Below are positions 27,395-37,107 of a DNA stretch of 64,000 nucleotides, piece after piece. Below the pieces are notes generated by a model. That model saw nothing but the letters and a program-made list of their open reading frames with translations. It had not been told where the DNA came from and ran no database searches. How positions within the stretch are numbered: the first letter of the stretch is position 1; every line of letters starts with the position of its first letter. Source of the DNA: Bin80 sp965203305 (GTDB lineage: Bacteria > Bacteroidota > Rhodothermia > Rhodothermales > Bin80); NCBI GenBank assembly GCA_965203305.1, contig OZ241874.1:62001-126000 (forward strand), written 5' to 3'. A program made the position numbers and the translations under genes.

Positions 27395-29263
27395 CTATGC
27401 TGCCTTGGCGAGTGGCACTTGTTGTTCTTTCTGCCGGGTCGCCTTCCAGTGATGAGGCAGCAGCGTGTGGAGCTCTTCGTCAGGCGTGGTTTCCACGCGC
27501 CTCAGGATATCCATCAGCCACTCCTGCGGATGGACTTCATGGAGTTGGCAAGTACTGAGCAGAGAGTAGATCGTGGCGGCATTGGCGGCGGCCGCATGCG
27601 AGCCGGCAAACAGGTAGTTCTTGCGTCCCAGTGCAATGGGACGAACCCGGTTCTCCACGAGATTGTTGTCAATCTCCACGCGTCCATTGCGGGTGAAGCC
27701 GCTCAGGCGATCCCATAGCTTCAGGGTGTAGCGCACGGCTCTGAACCAGAAGGTGTCATTGTCCCCGGTGTGTTCTCGCAGGAGGGCTTCCAGCACCTGC
27801 AGGATGGGGACGGACTGCTCCTGGCGCACCCGCACCCGCTCCGCAGCGTCTGCCCCCTGCTCGCGGAGCTCGTCCTCCACTGCATACAGCTGCTGGATCA
27901 GCACCACAGCCTGTTCCGCCTGTGGGGAGTTCTCTCCCTCGGCACGCAGAGCATTCTTGAATTTCCGCCGGGCATGCGCCCAGCACGCGAACAGTTCAAT
28001 CCCGTCTATTTTCCCAAACTGATGGTAGACCGCATAGCCGTCGGTCTGCAACTCTCCCCGGAACCCCTCCAGCATTTCCGTCGGCCCTGCCCGGGAACGC
28101 GTCGGCTGATAATCCACCAGGATCAGTCCAGAGATGGGACAGGTATAGAAAAAGTACCAGCCCCTGTGATAGGTGCCACCGGCCCTGCTTTTCGCCCGAT
28201 CCTGCACCAGAATGCGGGTTTCGTCTGCCTGAATATAGCCATCTGCCAGCACTTCCATGCGCAGGGGATGGTTCAGGCGATCCAGCCGGGAGGCCACCAG
28301 GTGTACCCAGTCCGTTGCCGTGGATTTGGAAATCTGTACGCCAGATTCCAGATGCAGCTGCTTCACGATCCGCTCAATCGGGAGGTGATAGAGATACTTG
28401 GAGAGCACCAGATGGGTCAGCAGGCTCTCATCCGCCCGGCACTTGCGCAGTCCGCGGTCGGTGGGCAACGGCGCCTCGCACAGTTTCGTGCCGTCTTCCC
28501 TCGCAAAGACCGGATACAGTTCGCACTTGACATACAACTGTCCCGGTTTGCGAGCCAGCTTTTCTCTCTCCACATACCCGACGAGTTTGGCATCGGGGGG
28601 AAGGTTGTCCGGGGGATCCATGCGGACCGTTTCTACGGGCAGTCCTGCGTTCTTCCAGAATTCTTTCCCCATATAGACGCGCTTTTTCCCGGTCTTCTTC
28701 CGCCTCTCTTTCCGCTCCACCTCGTGCCAAGCGGCAGCAGAGACCTGATCTGGAAACATCTCATACTGGCTACGGTCATGCCGCTCGCTTTTCGGTCGAT
28801 ACTTCTGACTTCTCACGAAGGCAAGCTCCTGTTTGAGGGCGCGGATTTCTTTGCGCAAGTCTTGGATCTTTTTCTCTTGGGTCTCGCACTTTGCCCGCAG
28901 AGTCTTGCTCTCCCGGTCTTGGGTCTCGCACTTTGCTTCCAGGGTCTCAATCTCCCGGTCTCTGGCTTCGCACTTCGTTCGCAGGGTCTCGCATTCCCGG
29001 TCTAGGGTCTCAATCTTCTGGTCTCTGGCTTCGCACTTCGTTCGCAGGGTCTCGCATTCCCGGTCTAGGGTCTCAATCTTCTGGTCTCTGGCTTCGCACT
29101 TCGTTCGCAGGGTCTCGCATTCCCGGTCTAGGGTCTCAATCTTCTGGTCTCTGGCTTCGCACTTCGTTCGCAGGGTCTCGCACTCGGCGGTCTTCTTCCG
29201 AAGAGCTTCCAGAATCTCCTGGGGCGGGGCGTGCTCGGACAGGATGGGAGCGATGCGTTCCAT
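27395..29263 (-). CDS. tnpC: IS66 transposase (TnpC-type)
   Basis: About 622 residues from MERIAPILSEH; the frame is open to 29281. The N terminus is a long coiled coil made of 21-residue repeats, followed by the usual IS66 basic zinc-finger-like region (QKYRPKSERHDRSQYEMFPD), then the DDE catalytic domain with IQADETRILVQ, LQTDGYAVYHQ and DNNLVENRVRPIALGRKNYL, and the C-terminal helical tail (IYSLLSTCQLHEVHPQEWL). All catalytic parts look intact. The extra coiled coil makes it longer than the 500-550 residues common in the family. Confidence 0.93.
   Translation of the reverse strand: MERIAPILSEHAPPQEILEALRKKTAECETLRTKCEARDQKIETLDRECETLRTKCEARDQKIETLDRECETLRTKCEARDQKIETLDRECETLRTKCEARDREIETLEAKCETQDRESKTLRAKCETQEKKIQDLRKEIRALKQELAFVRSQKYRPKSERHDRSQYEMFPDQVSAAAWHEVERKERRKKTGKKRVYMGKEFWKNAGLPVETVRMDPPDNLPPDAKLVGYVEREKLARKPGQLYVKCELYPVFAREDGTKLCEAPLPTDRGLRKCRADESLLTHLVLSKYLYHLPIERIVKQLHLESGVQISKSTATDWVHLVASRLDRLNHPLRMEVLADGYIQADETRILVQDRAKSRAGGTYHRGWYFFYTCPISGLILVDYQPTRSRAGPTEMLEGFRGELQTDGYAVYHQFGKIDGIELFACWAHARRKFKNALRAEGENSPQAEQAVVLIQQLYAVEDELREQGADAAERVRVRQEQSVPILQVLEALLREHTGDNDTFWFRAVRYTLKLWDRLSGFTRNGRVEIDNNLVENRVRPIALGRKNYLFAGSHAAAANAATIYSLLSTCQLHEVHPQEWLMDILRRVETTPDEELHTLLPHHWKATRQKEQQVPLAKAA
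28957..29145 (-). repeat. Three tandem 63-bp repeats in the transposase gene
   Basis: Identical 63-bp units at 28957-29019, 29020-29082 and 29083-29145, with a partial fourth after 29146 and a degenerate relative on the other side. Each encodes 21 residues (CETLRTKCEARDQKIETLDR plus one), exactly three heptads, so copy number changes keep both frame and coiled-coil register. Confidence 0.9.
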
Positions 29264-29552
29264 GCTGGAAATATACAACATAAAATACTAAAAGTGAAAA
29301 TTTATGCAACATAAATATAAATACTGTTCCTGAATCCATCCCCACCCAAGATCCCCTTCCAATACAGCCACTCCAGCTTCCAGGAAAAATCCCCGGCATG
29401 GAATCACGAAGAGACAACAGACTGCCAGAAGAACCCGCAGACCGATAACACGACCACCCCTCGGTCACAGAGTGGACTCAGGAAGGCACAAATCCACCAT
29501 ACCAGCGTATCCCCCCTGACAGCTTATATGGAGGCTGTTCGGACGGATACAG

Positions 29553-31409
29553 TTACCACTGAGTATTCTGGAAGAATAGGAGTCCTCCCCCCAGTCCCCC
29601 ACTGAAAACATCCAGGTCTCCGTCCGCGTCAATGTCCACGAACGCAGGAACTGCAAGGAGCGGAAATGACGCAGGCAGTGTCCCCGATTCAACAAATACA
29701 GGAACCTCTGCTGTACCGCTGTTCATGTAGACGACAACCCCGTCAGATTCCCGCCCAATGATCAGGTCCTGATCCCCATCTCCATCCAGATCAGCAAAGC
29801 GGGGGACACTCCTCCGCCCGACATCAATCCCTTCAAACTTGTCACTGACAAGATCAAATTTCGGATCACCAGGAGTGCCATCATTAAGATAAAAGTTCAG
29901 GTCCCCCGAGGATTCACCAATGAACAGATCAAGATCCCCGTCTGCATCAATATCCACCAGAGCCGGCGTACTGTTGCTGCCTCTGGTCAAGGTTACGGTC
30001 CTGCTTTCATCCAGCACAAAATTGGGAGACCTGGCAGTTCCGTCATTCCGGTAGTACAGGATGCCCTTGTTCCATGTACCCGCCAGCATGTCCAGGTCTC
30101 CGTCCGCATCCAGATCGGCAATGGCGGGGGCAAGATTATAATGTCCGCCAATATCAAGAGGGGCTCTCTCCTGCCAGCTGAGCTGTGCCTTTGAGGAGGT
30201 ATTTTCAAAATAGTGGATGGTGCTCGTCGTATTGTCTACCGGCGAAATTTTGTTAGCAACCAGAAGATCCTGATCGCCATCTCCGTCCAAGTCAGCAAAC
30301 ACAGGATAGGAATCTGCCCCCACATCCATTCCGGGCAGCAGCGTCCTTGTCTTCAGTACAAGCCCATTCGGAGTGCGATCCATGTAATAGAGGTTCTCCA
30401 CCGCTGATGTACTCGGATTGAATGCTCCGCCAAGAACACCAAAGATCAGCTCCGAAGTATTATCTCCATCCAGGTCAGCCCACAGCATGGAATTGTAGCC
30501 ACTGGTCTTGACAGGATTGCCAGGAGGATAGGCAACAGGCTCATTGCGAAGATTCGGCTCTGCACAGGTTCCCGTATTGGAAATCAGCAATATCCCCGCC
30601 TCAAAAAAATCTCCCCAGAAGAGATCCTGATCTCCATCCTGATCAATATCGTGGAAGGATAACGCATTTGCACCATGCAGAGTGGCAAACATGCCGAGAA
30701 TCTCAATATCCTCAAAACGTTCGGTCACGAGTTGAAATCGGGGAAGCCCGGACTCATCCGAGCCAATGGATTCATAGTGCACCACAGTCCCGCTCACACG
30801 TCCGATAAAGAGATCCAGCAGGCCATCGCAGTCCAGATCTGTGATAGCCGGGATATTCTGACGGTCCATAAAAAGCGGAGCACCACTGGCATCTGGCAAT
30901 GAATCCAGCGGCGCGGTAAAAGACGGGGAGGTGGGAGTCCCTTCATTGCGGTAGAGCCGCAGATAACTGAACACGGTTTCTCCGATCAGGTCGTAATCAC
31001 CATCCTGATCCAGATCTACGAACCGATACCACTCCCCTGTGTCCAAGTTACGGTATCGGTCACTGCGCCAGATGAAAGAAGGGGAGGTGGCACTGCCGGT
31101 GTTTTCAAAGTACTTGATATGCCCGGTGAGCTCCTGGATGAACAGGTCCAGGTCCTGATCCCCGTCAATATCAATCAACTGCGGCCTCGGAAGATTAAAT
31201 CCGCCATGGAATGGATGATCAAGCAGCTGCCCGTCCGCCCCGATGACCTCAATCCCGTAGATCTGCTGTATATAGGATGGCGGAAAAACTGGAGGACCCT
31301 TGCGAAACCCCTGTGTTGCTGTACACCCCGACAGTAGGAGGAGAAGCAGTCCAGGGACAGCCCAGTACTTACCGTGTCCCGAGGCCCGTGGGATTGGGTC
31401 CCACTTCAA
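29553..31409 (-). CDS. FG-GAP/VCBS repeat lipoprotein, 3' end cut by IS66
   Basis: About 618 residues. A lipoprotein signal is visible (YWAVPGLLLLLLSGC, lipobox LSGC). The body holds about eleven FG-GAP/VCBS units with Asp-rich calcium-type loops (IDIDGDQDLDLF, ADLDGDGDQDLL), making an integrin-like beta-propeller. The frame ends GGLLFFQNTQW, and the stop TAA is supplied by the IS66 terminus, so the natural C terminus, perhaps a sorting domain, has been lost. I chose the TTG at 31409, which overlaps the end of the upstream gene by 41 bases; a start nearer the lipobox is possible. Third gene of an operon with the two genes to its right. Confidence 0.82.
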   Translation of the reverse strand: MKWDPIPRASGHGKYWAVPGLLLLLLSGCTATQGFRKGPPVFPPSYIQQIYGIEVIGADGQLLDHPFHGGFNLPRPQLIDIDGDQDLDLFIQELTGHIKYFENTGSATSPSFIWRSDRYRNLDTGEWYRFVDLDQDGDYDLIGETVFSYLRLYRNEGTPTSPSFTAPLDSLPDASGAPLFMDRQNIPAITDLDCDGLLDLFIGRVSGTVVHYESIGSDESGLPRFQLVTERFEDIEILGMFATLHGANALSFHDIDQDGDQDLFWGDFFEAGILLISNTGTCAEPNLRNEPVAYPPGNPVKTSGYNSMLWADLDGDNTSELIFGVLGGAFNPSTSAVENLYYMDRTPNGLVLKTRTLLPGMDVGADSYPVFADLDGDGDQDLLVANKISPVDNTTSTIHYFENTSSKAQLSWQERAPLDIGGHYNLAPAIADLDADGDLDMLAGTWNKGILYYRNDGTARSPNFVLDESRTVTLTRGSNSTPALVDIDADGDLDLFIGESSGDLNFYLNDGTPGDPKFDLVSDKFEGIDVGRRSVPRFADLDGDGDQDLIIGRESDGVVVYMNSGTAEVPVFVESGTLPASFPLLAVPAFVDIDADGDLDVFSGGLGGGLLFFQNTQW

Positions 31410-32724
31410 GCATTCTTGTGATTTCACGAGTTTTCGTGTCAATGACCGCAATGGCACCCGGAAGATGGCCGTCCTGCCATTTGTACCGTCCACGATAGGC
31501 TCCCTTGAGGTTATTATTGGAAATATACACCGTTCGTCCGTCCGCAGATATGGCGGCTCCATGAGGTTCGGAAAGCCCTTCAATGGTGGATTCTACTGCA
31601 CGATCTGCAACATTCACAATGGTTGCACGATTGCCCATCTTGTTGCCGAACCAGACATGCTCTCCATCCGGGGTGAACACGGGGTGCCACGGTGCCATGC
31701 CAACTCTGACAGATCCGTTCAGGTTTGGGGAAGAGGGATCAGACATGTCAAAAAAGAAAAATTCTCCCGTAAGCTGTCCGCCAACCACCATCGTCTGGCC
31801 GTCTGGAGATACAGCAAACTGAACCAGGGTATGTGTTTTTTCGTCCTCAATGAACTGAAGATTCACGTTCTCTTCCGCATGATCAACCACGGCAATCCTG
31901 TTTTCTGCAAGACTTCCGACATACACATATTCTCCTGTCGGATCAATCGCAAGTGCATGAGGACGAGGGAAGAACACATCCACCTCTTCCACATCCATGC
32001 CATTGCGTCTAACAATCCCGATCCGCTGGGGCGGATTGACGGCCTTCATGGAGCGTCCCACGAACAGCAGGCTGTCTGCAGGGCTAACCACCAGCATTCC
32101 CGGTCGCTCAAAGGCAGTCTGCGCAATCAATTCATTTTCCCGATTGAATTTCAATATCCGGTCATCTCCGATCAGAGATACATAGAAGGCGGAGCCGTCG
32201 GGTTCAACGGCCACATGATGCGGTCTGGAATCGGCGGTGAACCCCAGCTTTTGCAGATCAATCATCCGAATGACCAGGTTCGCATCCATGTCAATGACCG
32301 CAACCTTCGCACCTCCCTGAATGCAGGCATACAGCAAACTGGAGGCATCCGAGTGGGCAATCTGCCCGTTATCACCGGGAGCTCCCTGCTCAATCCATGA
32401 TCGGACCAGTGCCAAATCTTCCTCAGATACATGTGCAGCGTGAACACTCAGGGGATCTTCGCTGGAGAGATGCGTTGCCAGGCGAATCAGCAAGCTGCCA
32501 TCGGGATCATACGGGATGACAACCTCCCCATGATCTGACCCGGACATGATCCCGTCCCATGAATCCAGAGAGAGACCCGCCTCGCGCTCCAGAAGCGGCG
32601 CGAATATTTCCTGGATCACGGGCAGAACATTTGTGCTGAATGCAGTCCGTCCAGACTGCGCCAGCACAGTCCCGTGAGCGATCAGAAGCAGAACTGCAAG
32701 ACAGAACAAGCGGGCATTCCGCAT
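31369..32724 (-). CDS. Secreted YncE-type beta-propeller protein
   Basis: 451 residues. The signal peptide MRNARLFCLAVLLLIAHG fixes the start at 32724, four bases after the stop of the upstream gene. An N-terminal cytochrome-like region without a CxxCH motif (residues 25-150) includes HAAHVSEEDLALVRSWIEQG. A seven-bladed YVTN/YncE-type propeller follows (SRPHHVAVEPDGSAFYVSLI, then PHALAIDPTGEYVYVGSL and PHGAAISADGRTVYISNN). The first part resembles planctomycete-type cytochrome domains in which haem ligation was lost. No T9SS signal is seen. Middle gene of the three-gene operon. Confidence 0.8.
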   Translation of the reverse strand: MRNARLFCLAVLLLIAHGTVLAQSGRTAFSTNVLPVIQEIFAPLLEREAGLSLDSWDGIMSGSDHGEVVIPYDPDGSLLIRLATHLSSEDPLSVHAAHVSEEDLALVRSWIEQGAPGDNGQIAHSDASSLLYACIQGGAKVAVIDMDANLVIRMIDLQKLGFTADSRPHHVAVEPDGSAFYVSLIGDDRILKFNRENELIAQTAFERPGMLVVSPADSLLFVGRSMKAVNPPQRIGIVRRNGMDVEEVDVFFPRPHALAIDPTGEYVYVGSLAENRIAVVDHAEENVNLQFIEDEKTHTLVQFAVSPDGQTMVVGGQLTGEFFFFDMSDPSSPNLNGSVRVGMAPWHPVFTPDGEHVWFGNKMGNRATIVNVADRAVESTIEGLSEPHGAAISADGRTVYISNNNLKGAYRGRYKWQDGHLPGAIAVIDTKTREITRMLEVGPNPTGLGTR

Positions 32725-32728
32725 GGGT

Positions 32729-35110
32729 CTAGATATCAATCGTTTGCTTTCGGACAACAAAGAGCCCTTCGCCGATCCCGGTGACAATAATAGTGCCACT
32801 TGGGAAATAGGGATAGTTGCTCCACGAACCGTCAAATCCCGGCTCGTCCGGGCCGGCCGGATACGTGTCAAAGAAACCGATCTCCACTGGATTCGCGCGA
32901 TCACTGATGTCAAAGATGCGCAGCCCACTGCTGTAATTGGACTGGTACATGATGTCTCCCCGAATATACAGATTGTGATCACTGGCCAGATTCTCGGACA
33001 TGAACTCCCTGACCAGTTGCGGATCGTCCAGATCGCTCACATCCCAGATGAGTGTACGCGTTCCGACCACCTTTTCCTGCAATTCATCCAGCTCATCATT
33101 CATGTAAAAGTACTCAAAATCTTCCGTGAGCCATCCCTGGTGCGCATATCCCACATTCGGATACTCTGCTACGGACAGAGCCACCGTACTATCCTTGTCG
33201 GTCACATCCGAGATACTCAACGCAGTTTCGTTGGAATTGAAGCAGATTTCCTTGCCCTGGTGCTCGGTGTCTGGTCCCTCATAGATCACGCACTGTGCAT
33301 CGTGTGAATATCCTGTCCCCTGCCGCCCGGTATTCACATCGGCAAAGCAGCCGGCAAACTCAGGAGAAAGCGGATTCTGTATGTTCACCATGTGCAGTCC
33401 GCCGCCGCATGTCTTGCCCCCGCCGCTGCTTCCCACCGCATAGGCAAACCCCGTATCTTCGTTGATCACGACATTGTGCGCACTGGCAATGCCTGTATAC
33501 AGTGCATCCTCGGTATATGTGACGGGGCTGTAGCTCTCCTGACGCAGATGTGTCAGATCAAATACCTGCATGCCATGCTCTCCCGCATTGTCGGCTACAA
33601 TGAACGCGTGATTCGCGTAGACCTTGATGTCTCGCCAGGGAGCCGGGTTTGCACCTTCCGTAAGAGGGAGGTCTCCCTTCAGTACCGGGTTCGCAGGATC
33701 TGTGATATCAACAAAAGATGTCCCGTTGGTGCGTCCAACCAGAGCATACTCGCGGTTCGTTTCGGGATCCACCCATCCCCAGACATCATTTGCCTGGACC
33801 CCGTCAGATCCTCCGAGATCCTCTACCGTCATGTAGGACAGAAGGTCTACATTGCCACAGTCGAACTGTCCCGCAATGCCATCGGCACATTCTACAGCAC
33901 CGCTTGAAAGGAGTACAAGCTCTTTCCCGGTTTTGAGAGATTCGCTCACGGTCCACTCTCCATTTTCTTCATTCACAGTGACCACACGCACGGACCCCTT
34001 TCCAAGGCTTGTTCCAGGTGCACTTACAATGCCTGTATTGCCTTTGAAGGATACCATCAGCCCGAACAGTTGATCGCCCTCGCCTGCCTGGATCTCATCT
34101 GTTTTACTCCATTGCCCGGAGTCCATATCAAGTTCGTAGGCCCATACAGCACCTTTTTGCGCATCTGCAATGGGCATGCCTGCCAGCATTCTTGACTCAC
34201 CGGCACGGAAGCCCAAACCAAAGATGTCGGGGTTGCCCCCTGACTGGCCGTCAAGGACCTGGAGAATTTCAACACCATTTCCATCCATACTTGCCCAGAC
34301 CAGTTTCCCCGGGGGCGGAGGTGCAGTCGGCTGCATATTGGGAACGATTCCGGGGGCTCCCGCCAAGAGCCAGGAGCCGGCAACCATTTGCAGAGTTGTT
34401 CCGAGACCCTGTCCATTCACAAGTTCATGATCACCGCTGAGGATCTGTTCGCCATGCCAGGCCCCTCCATGATCGGCAAAGTGGTAGATGGCTCCCGCGC
34501 CTCCATTGGCACCAGGTGCGCCAACGCATATCCCCCCATCATCGTGAATGGCAATGGAGGTGCCAAACAAATCCTCTTTCTGTATGCTTTCGTGGGTCAA
34601 GGTTCCAGACAACTCAAAGCCGGCCTCACTCCGGGTATACACAGCGACAGAACGGATAGAGTCTATCCCAGACATGCCTCCCGTGACAAGAGTGGTTCCA
34701 TAAAAGGCAATACTGCCTCCGACAGGGGTTTCTTCGGAGCCGGTCAGCTTGGTTATTTCCTCCCAGGAATCGGTCTCGGAATTGTAGGCAAAGACATATA
34801 CTGCACCGCCATCATTTTCTTCAATAGTCGGTGCCCCAATGGCAAGGTGATCCCCGTGTGCAACAATCTGGTATCCGAACCCGTCTCCTGCTGTTCCGTC
34901 AGAAGCCATGAGCTCGTCCGCGACCTGCCATCCCTCCTCGTTATCCAGGTTCCGGTAGACATAGACTACTCCCGGTTCCTCTTCACTGGGTACAGGATGG
35001 GACACAAGGACGGAGTTGTGTGTAATCTCAGTGGCGAGGCCCAGAGCATTCATCTGCGCATGGACGGCATGTGGCAGAACAAGAAGCAGCAGAAACGGAA
35101 AAATTTTCAT
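32729..35110 (-). CDS. Secreted choice-of-anchor B protein with N-terminal FG-GAP propeller
   Basis: 793 residues. The signal peptide MKIFPFLLLLVLPHAVHA sets the start at 35110. Residues 30-400 are FG-GAP units (FGYQIVAHGDHLAIGAPTI, FGTSIAIHDDGGICVGAPGA). Residues 420-790 are the choice-of-anchor B/LVIVD module (VNDVWGWVDP-type NDVWGWVDPETNREYALVG, HNVVINEDTGFAYAVG, HDAQCVIYEG) closely related to the protein at 20010-21587. Unlike that protein it has no T9SS tail and ends VVRKQTIDI. First gene of the operon with the YncE and FG-GAP proteins; a joint cell-surface role is likely but unknown. Confidence 0.85.
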   Translation of the reverse strand: MKIFPFLLLLVLPHAVHAQMNALGLATEITHNSVLVSHPVPSEEEPGVVYVYRNLDNEEGWQVADELMASDGTAGDGFGYQIVAHGDHLAIGAPTIEENDGGAVYVFAYNSETDSWEEITKLTGSEETPVGGSIAFYGTTLVTGGMSGIDSIRSVAVYTRSEAGFELSGTLTHESIQKEDLFGTSIAIHDDGGICVGAPGANGGAGAIYHFADHGGAWHGEQILSGDHELVNGQGLGTTLQMVAGSWLLAGAPGIVPNMQPTAPPPPGKLVWASMDGNGVEILQVLDGQSGGNPDIFGLGFRAGESRMLAGMPIADAQKGAVWAYELDMDSGQWSKTDEIQAGEGDQLFGLMVSFKGNTGIVSAPGTSLGKGSVRVVTVNEENGEWTVSESLKTGKELVLLSSGAVECADGIAGQFDCGNVDLLSYMTVEDLGGSDGVQANDVWGWVDPETNREYALVGRTNGTSFVDITDPANPVLKGDLPLTEGANPAPWRDIKVYANHAFIVADNAGEHGMQVFDLTHLRQESYSPVTYTEDALYTGIASAHNVVINEDTGFAYAVGSSGGGKTCGGGLHMVNIQNPLSPEFAGCFADVNTGRQGTGYSHDAQCVIYEGPDTEHQGKEICFNSNETALSISDVTDKDSTVALSVAEYPNVGYAHQGWLTEDFEYFYMNDELDELQEKVVGTRTLIWDVSDLDDPQLVREFMSENLASDHNLYIRGDIMYQSNYSSGLRIFDISDRANPVEIGFFDTYPAGPDEPGFDGSWSNYPYFPSGTIIVTGIGEGLFVVRKQTIDI

Positions 35111-35209
35111 GGCGAAATGGGTCATTGGTCAAGCGAAAAGTTTCAAATGTGAAGAGATTCCAGTGTGTCCTACGACTCGGAACAGGATATGATGCAGGAA
35201 ACTGCCGTG

Positions 35210-37102
35210 TCAGGGCTCCTGTTCCAGCACCAGAAAGGCAAGCGGAGGGAGAACCACGACAATACTTGAAGGGCGGCCATGACAGGGAACCGGCATGCTC
35301 TCCACACGCCCCATGTTCCCCACGCCGCTCCCGCCATAGAGAGTTGCATCACTGTTCAGGCGTTCCCTCCACCTTCCGCCTTCTCCTGCCCCGATCCTGA
35401 AATTGTAGCGCGGAACCGGGGTCATGTTCAGGGCAAACACAATGCTCTTATCCCCCTGTTTGCGTTCGTAAATCAGAACGGAATCGTCCACATGTTCCCC
35501 AACCCAGGACCACCCGTTTGGGCCATCATCCCAGAGAGCAGGACAGTCCCTGTACAGGGCATTCAGATCTCGCAGGAGCTGAAGAATTCCGCCATGCAGA
35601 GGATGATCTGCCAGTCCCCAGCTGAGTGGGTGGTCGTGGTTCCACTCGTGCGACTGCGCAAACTCGCTTCCCATAAAGAGCATTTTCTTGCCGGGATGTC
35701 CGAACAGATGTCCAAGAAGGAGTCGATAATTGGCGGCCTTTTGCCAGTCGTCTCCCGGCATGCGCTCCCAGAGTGACCCCTTGCCATGAACAACCTCGTC
35801 GTGAGACAGAGGGAGGATATAGTGCTCACTAAAGGCGTACACAAACGAAAAAGTCAGAAGATTGTGATGGTACTTGCGGTGCACCGGATCCTCCCGCATG
35901 TAGGCAAGCACATCATTCATCCAGCCCATGTTCCACTTGTACATGAATCCCAGTCCTTGGTCATAGGTCGGTGCAGAAACCCCCGGAAAGGCAGTGGACT
36001 CCTCCGCAATCGTAAAGGCACCCGGAAAATGCGAGTATACCGCCTCGTTGGTCTTCTTGAGAAGATCAATGGCTTCCAGGTTCTCTCGCTCGCCATACAT
36101 GTTCGGAGACCACTCATCCCGCGAATAGTCCCGGTACAGCATGGATGCAACCGCATCCACTCGCAAACCATCCACATGATACCTGTCAATCCAGAAGAGC
36201 GCATTGGAGATCAAAAAATTGCGCACCCCGGCTTTGCCGCAGTCAAAAACATATGTCCCCCAGTCTGGATGGCAGCGCATCTGGAGATCATCATATTCAA
36301 ACAGGGGGGATCCATCATAAAAGACCAGCCCCTGCGGGTCTGTAGCGAAGTGGGCAGGTACCCAGTCCACAATGACTCCAATCTCCCGCTGATGGAGTGT
36401 GTCAATCAGAAACATCAGGTCTTCTGGAGTACCGTACCTGTAGGTAGGGGAATAGTACCCGACTACCTGATATCCCCATGAGCCGTAGAACGCATGCTCC
36501 GCTACAGGAAGAAATTCAACATGGGTGAAACCCAGATCACTGACATGATCGGCGAGCTCTGTGGCAATTTCCCGATACGAAAGCGAGGTGCCATACTCCT
36601 TGTGCCTCCAGGATCCAAGGTGTACTTCGTAGATGGACACTGGCTTTCCCAGCGTTGCTGGTCCATTCTGCTGATCCATCCATTCCTGATCGTTCCATTC
36701 ATAGTTCAGGGGATTCAGGACTGCCGAAAGTCCCCGAACACTGCTCCCCTGCTCCATGGGGGGTTCCATCTGAACCGCATAAGGATCACACTTGTCGGCA
36801 ACATACGGCCCGCGCTGAATGTGATATTTGTACCGTTGCCCCTCTGAAGCACCAGAAACAAAGCACTCCCAGCATCCGCTTCCCGTTCGCTGCATGGGAT
36901 GGTGTTCCGCGTTCCAGCCATTAAAATCGCCGATCACACTGACCATGTCTGCATGTGGGGCCCAGACGGCAAACCATGCCCCGCCCTTTTGCAGATGGCC
37001 ACCGAGTCTGTCGTAGCTCCTGATCAGTTCTCCCTGATCCCAGAAATACAGATCTTCATCCGAGAGCCACCGTTTTCGTTCTTTTCTGGACTTGTCCGGC
37101 AT
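35210..37102 (-). CDS. glgB: 1,4-alpha-glucan branching enzyme
   Basis: Introduces alpha-1,6 branches into glycogen. The N-terminal CBM48 region reads WAPHADMVSVIGDFNGWN. The GH13 catalytic barrel follows, with HFATDPQGLVFYDG, the nucleophile Asp in DGLRVDAVASMLYRDYS, the acid Glu in FTIAEESTAFPG, and LSHDEVVHGKGSL. The length of 630 is typical of the shorter GlgB form. It lies 6 bases downstream of glgE in the same direction, so the two are co-transcribed. Confidence 0.95.
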   Translation of the reverse strand: MPDKSRKERKRWLSDEDLYFWDQGELIRSYDRLGGHLQKGGAWFAVWAPHADMVSVIGDFNGWNAEHHPMQRTGSGCWECFVSGASEGQRYKYHIQRGPYVADKCDPYAVQMEPPMEQGSSVRGLSAVLNPLNYEWNDQEWMDQQNGPATLGKPVSIYEVHLGSWRHKEYGTSLSYREIATELADHVSDLGFTHVEFLPVAEHAFYGSWGYQVVGYYSPTYRYGTPEDLMFLIDTLHQREIGVIVDWVPAHFATDPQGLVFYDGSPLFEYDDLQMRCHPDWGTYVFDCGKAGVRNFLISNALFWIDRYHVDGLRVDAVASMLYRDYSRDEWSPNMYGERENLEAIDLLKKTNEAVYSHFPGAFTIAEESTAFPGVSAPTYDQGLGFMYKWNMGWMNDVLAYMREDPVHRKYHHNLLTFSFVYAFSEHYILPLSHDEVVHGKGSLWERMPGDDWQKAANYRLLLGHLFGHPGKKMLFMGSEFAQSHEWNHDHPLSWGLADHPLHGGILQLLRDLNALYRDCPALWDDGPNGWSWVGEHVDDSVLIYERKQGDKSIVFALNMTPVPRYNFRIGAGEGGRWRERLNSDATLYGGSGVGNMGRVESMPVPCHGRPSSIVVVLPPLAFLVLEQEP

Positions 37103-37107
37103 CAGCT

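Larger units (their letters stand above)
27137..29556. mobile_element. IS66-family insertion sequence, apparently complete
   Basis: 2420 bp bounded by imperfect inverted ends: GTAAGCGTCCGAACAGCC at 27137-27154 and, on the other strand from 29556, GTAACTGTATCCGTCCGAAC followed by AGCC. The GTAA start and the CGTCCGAACAGCC block fit IS66 termini. An 8-bp target duplication is not visible (CTCTATTG against CACTGAGT). The only gene is tnpC, so the tnpA/tnpB accessory genes are missing. The element cuts the 3' end of the FG-GAP gene. Confidence 0.85.

Noticed and set aside
27770..29005. 411-residue + strand frame
   Set aside because: Antisense to the IS66 transposase; its repeats are the mirror of the 63-bp coiled-coil repeats.
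28957..29200. Possible CRISPR array
   Set aside because: The units are contiguous 63-bp in-frame coding repeats without spacers.
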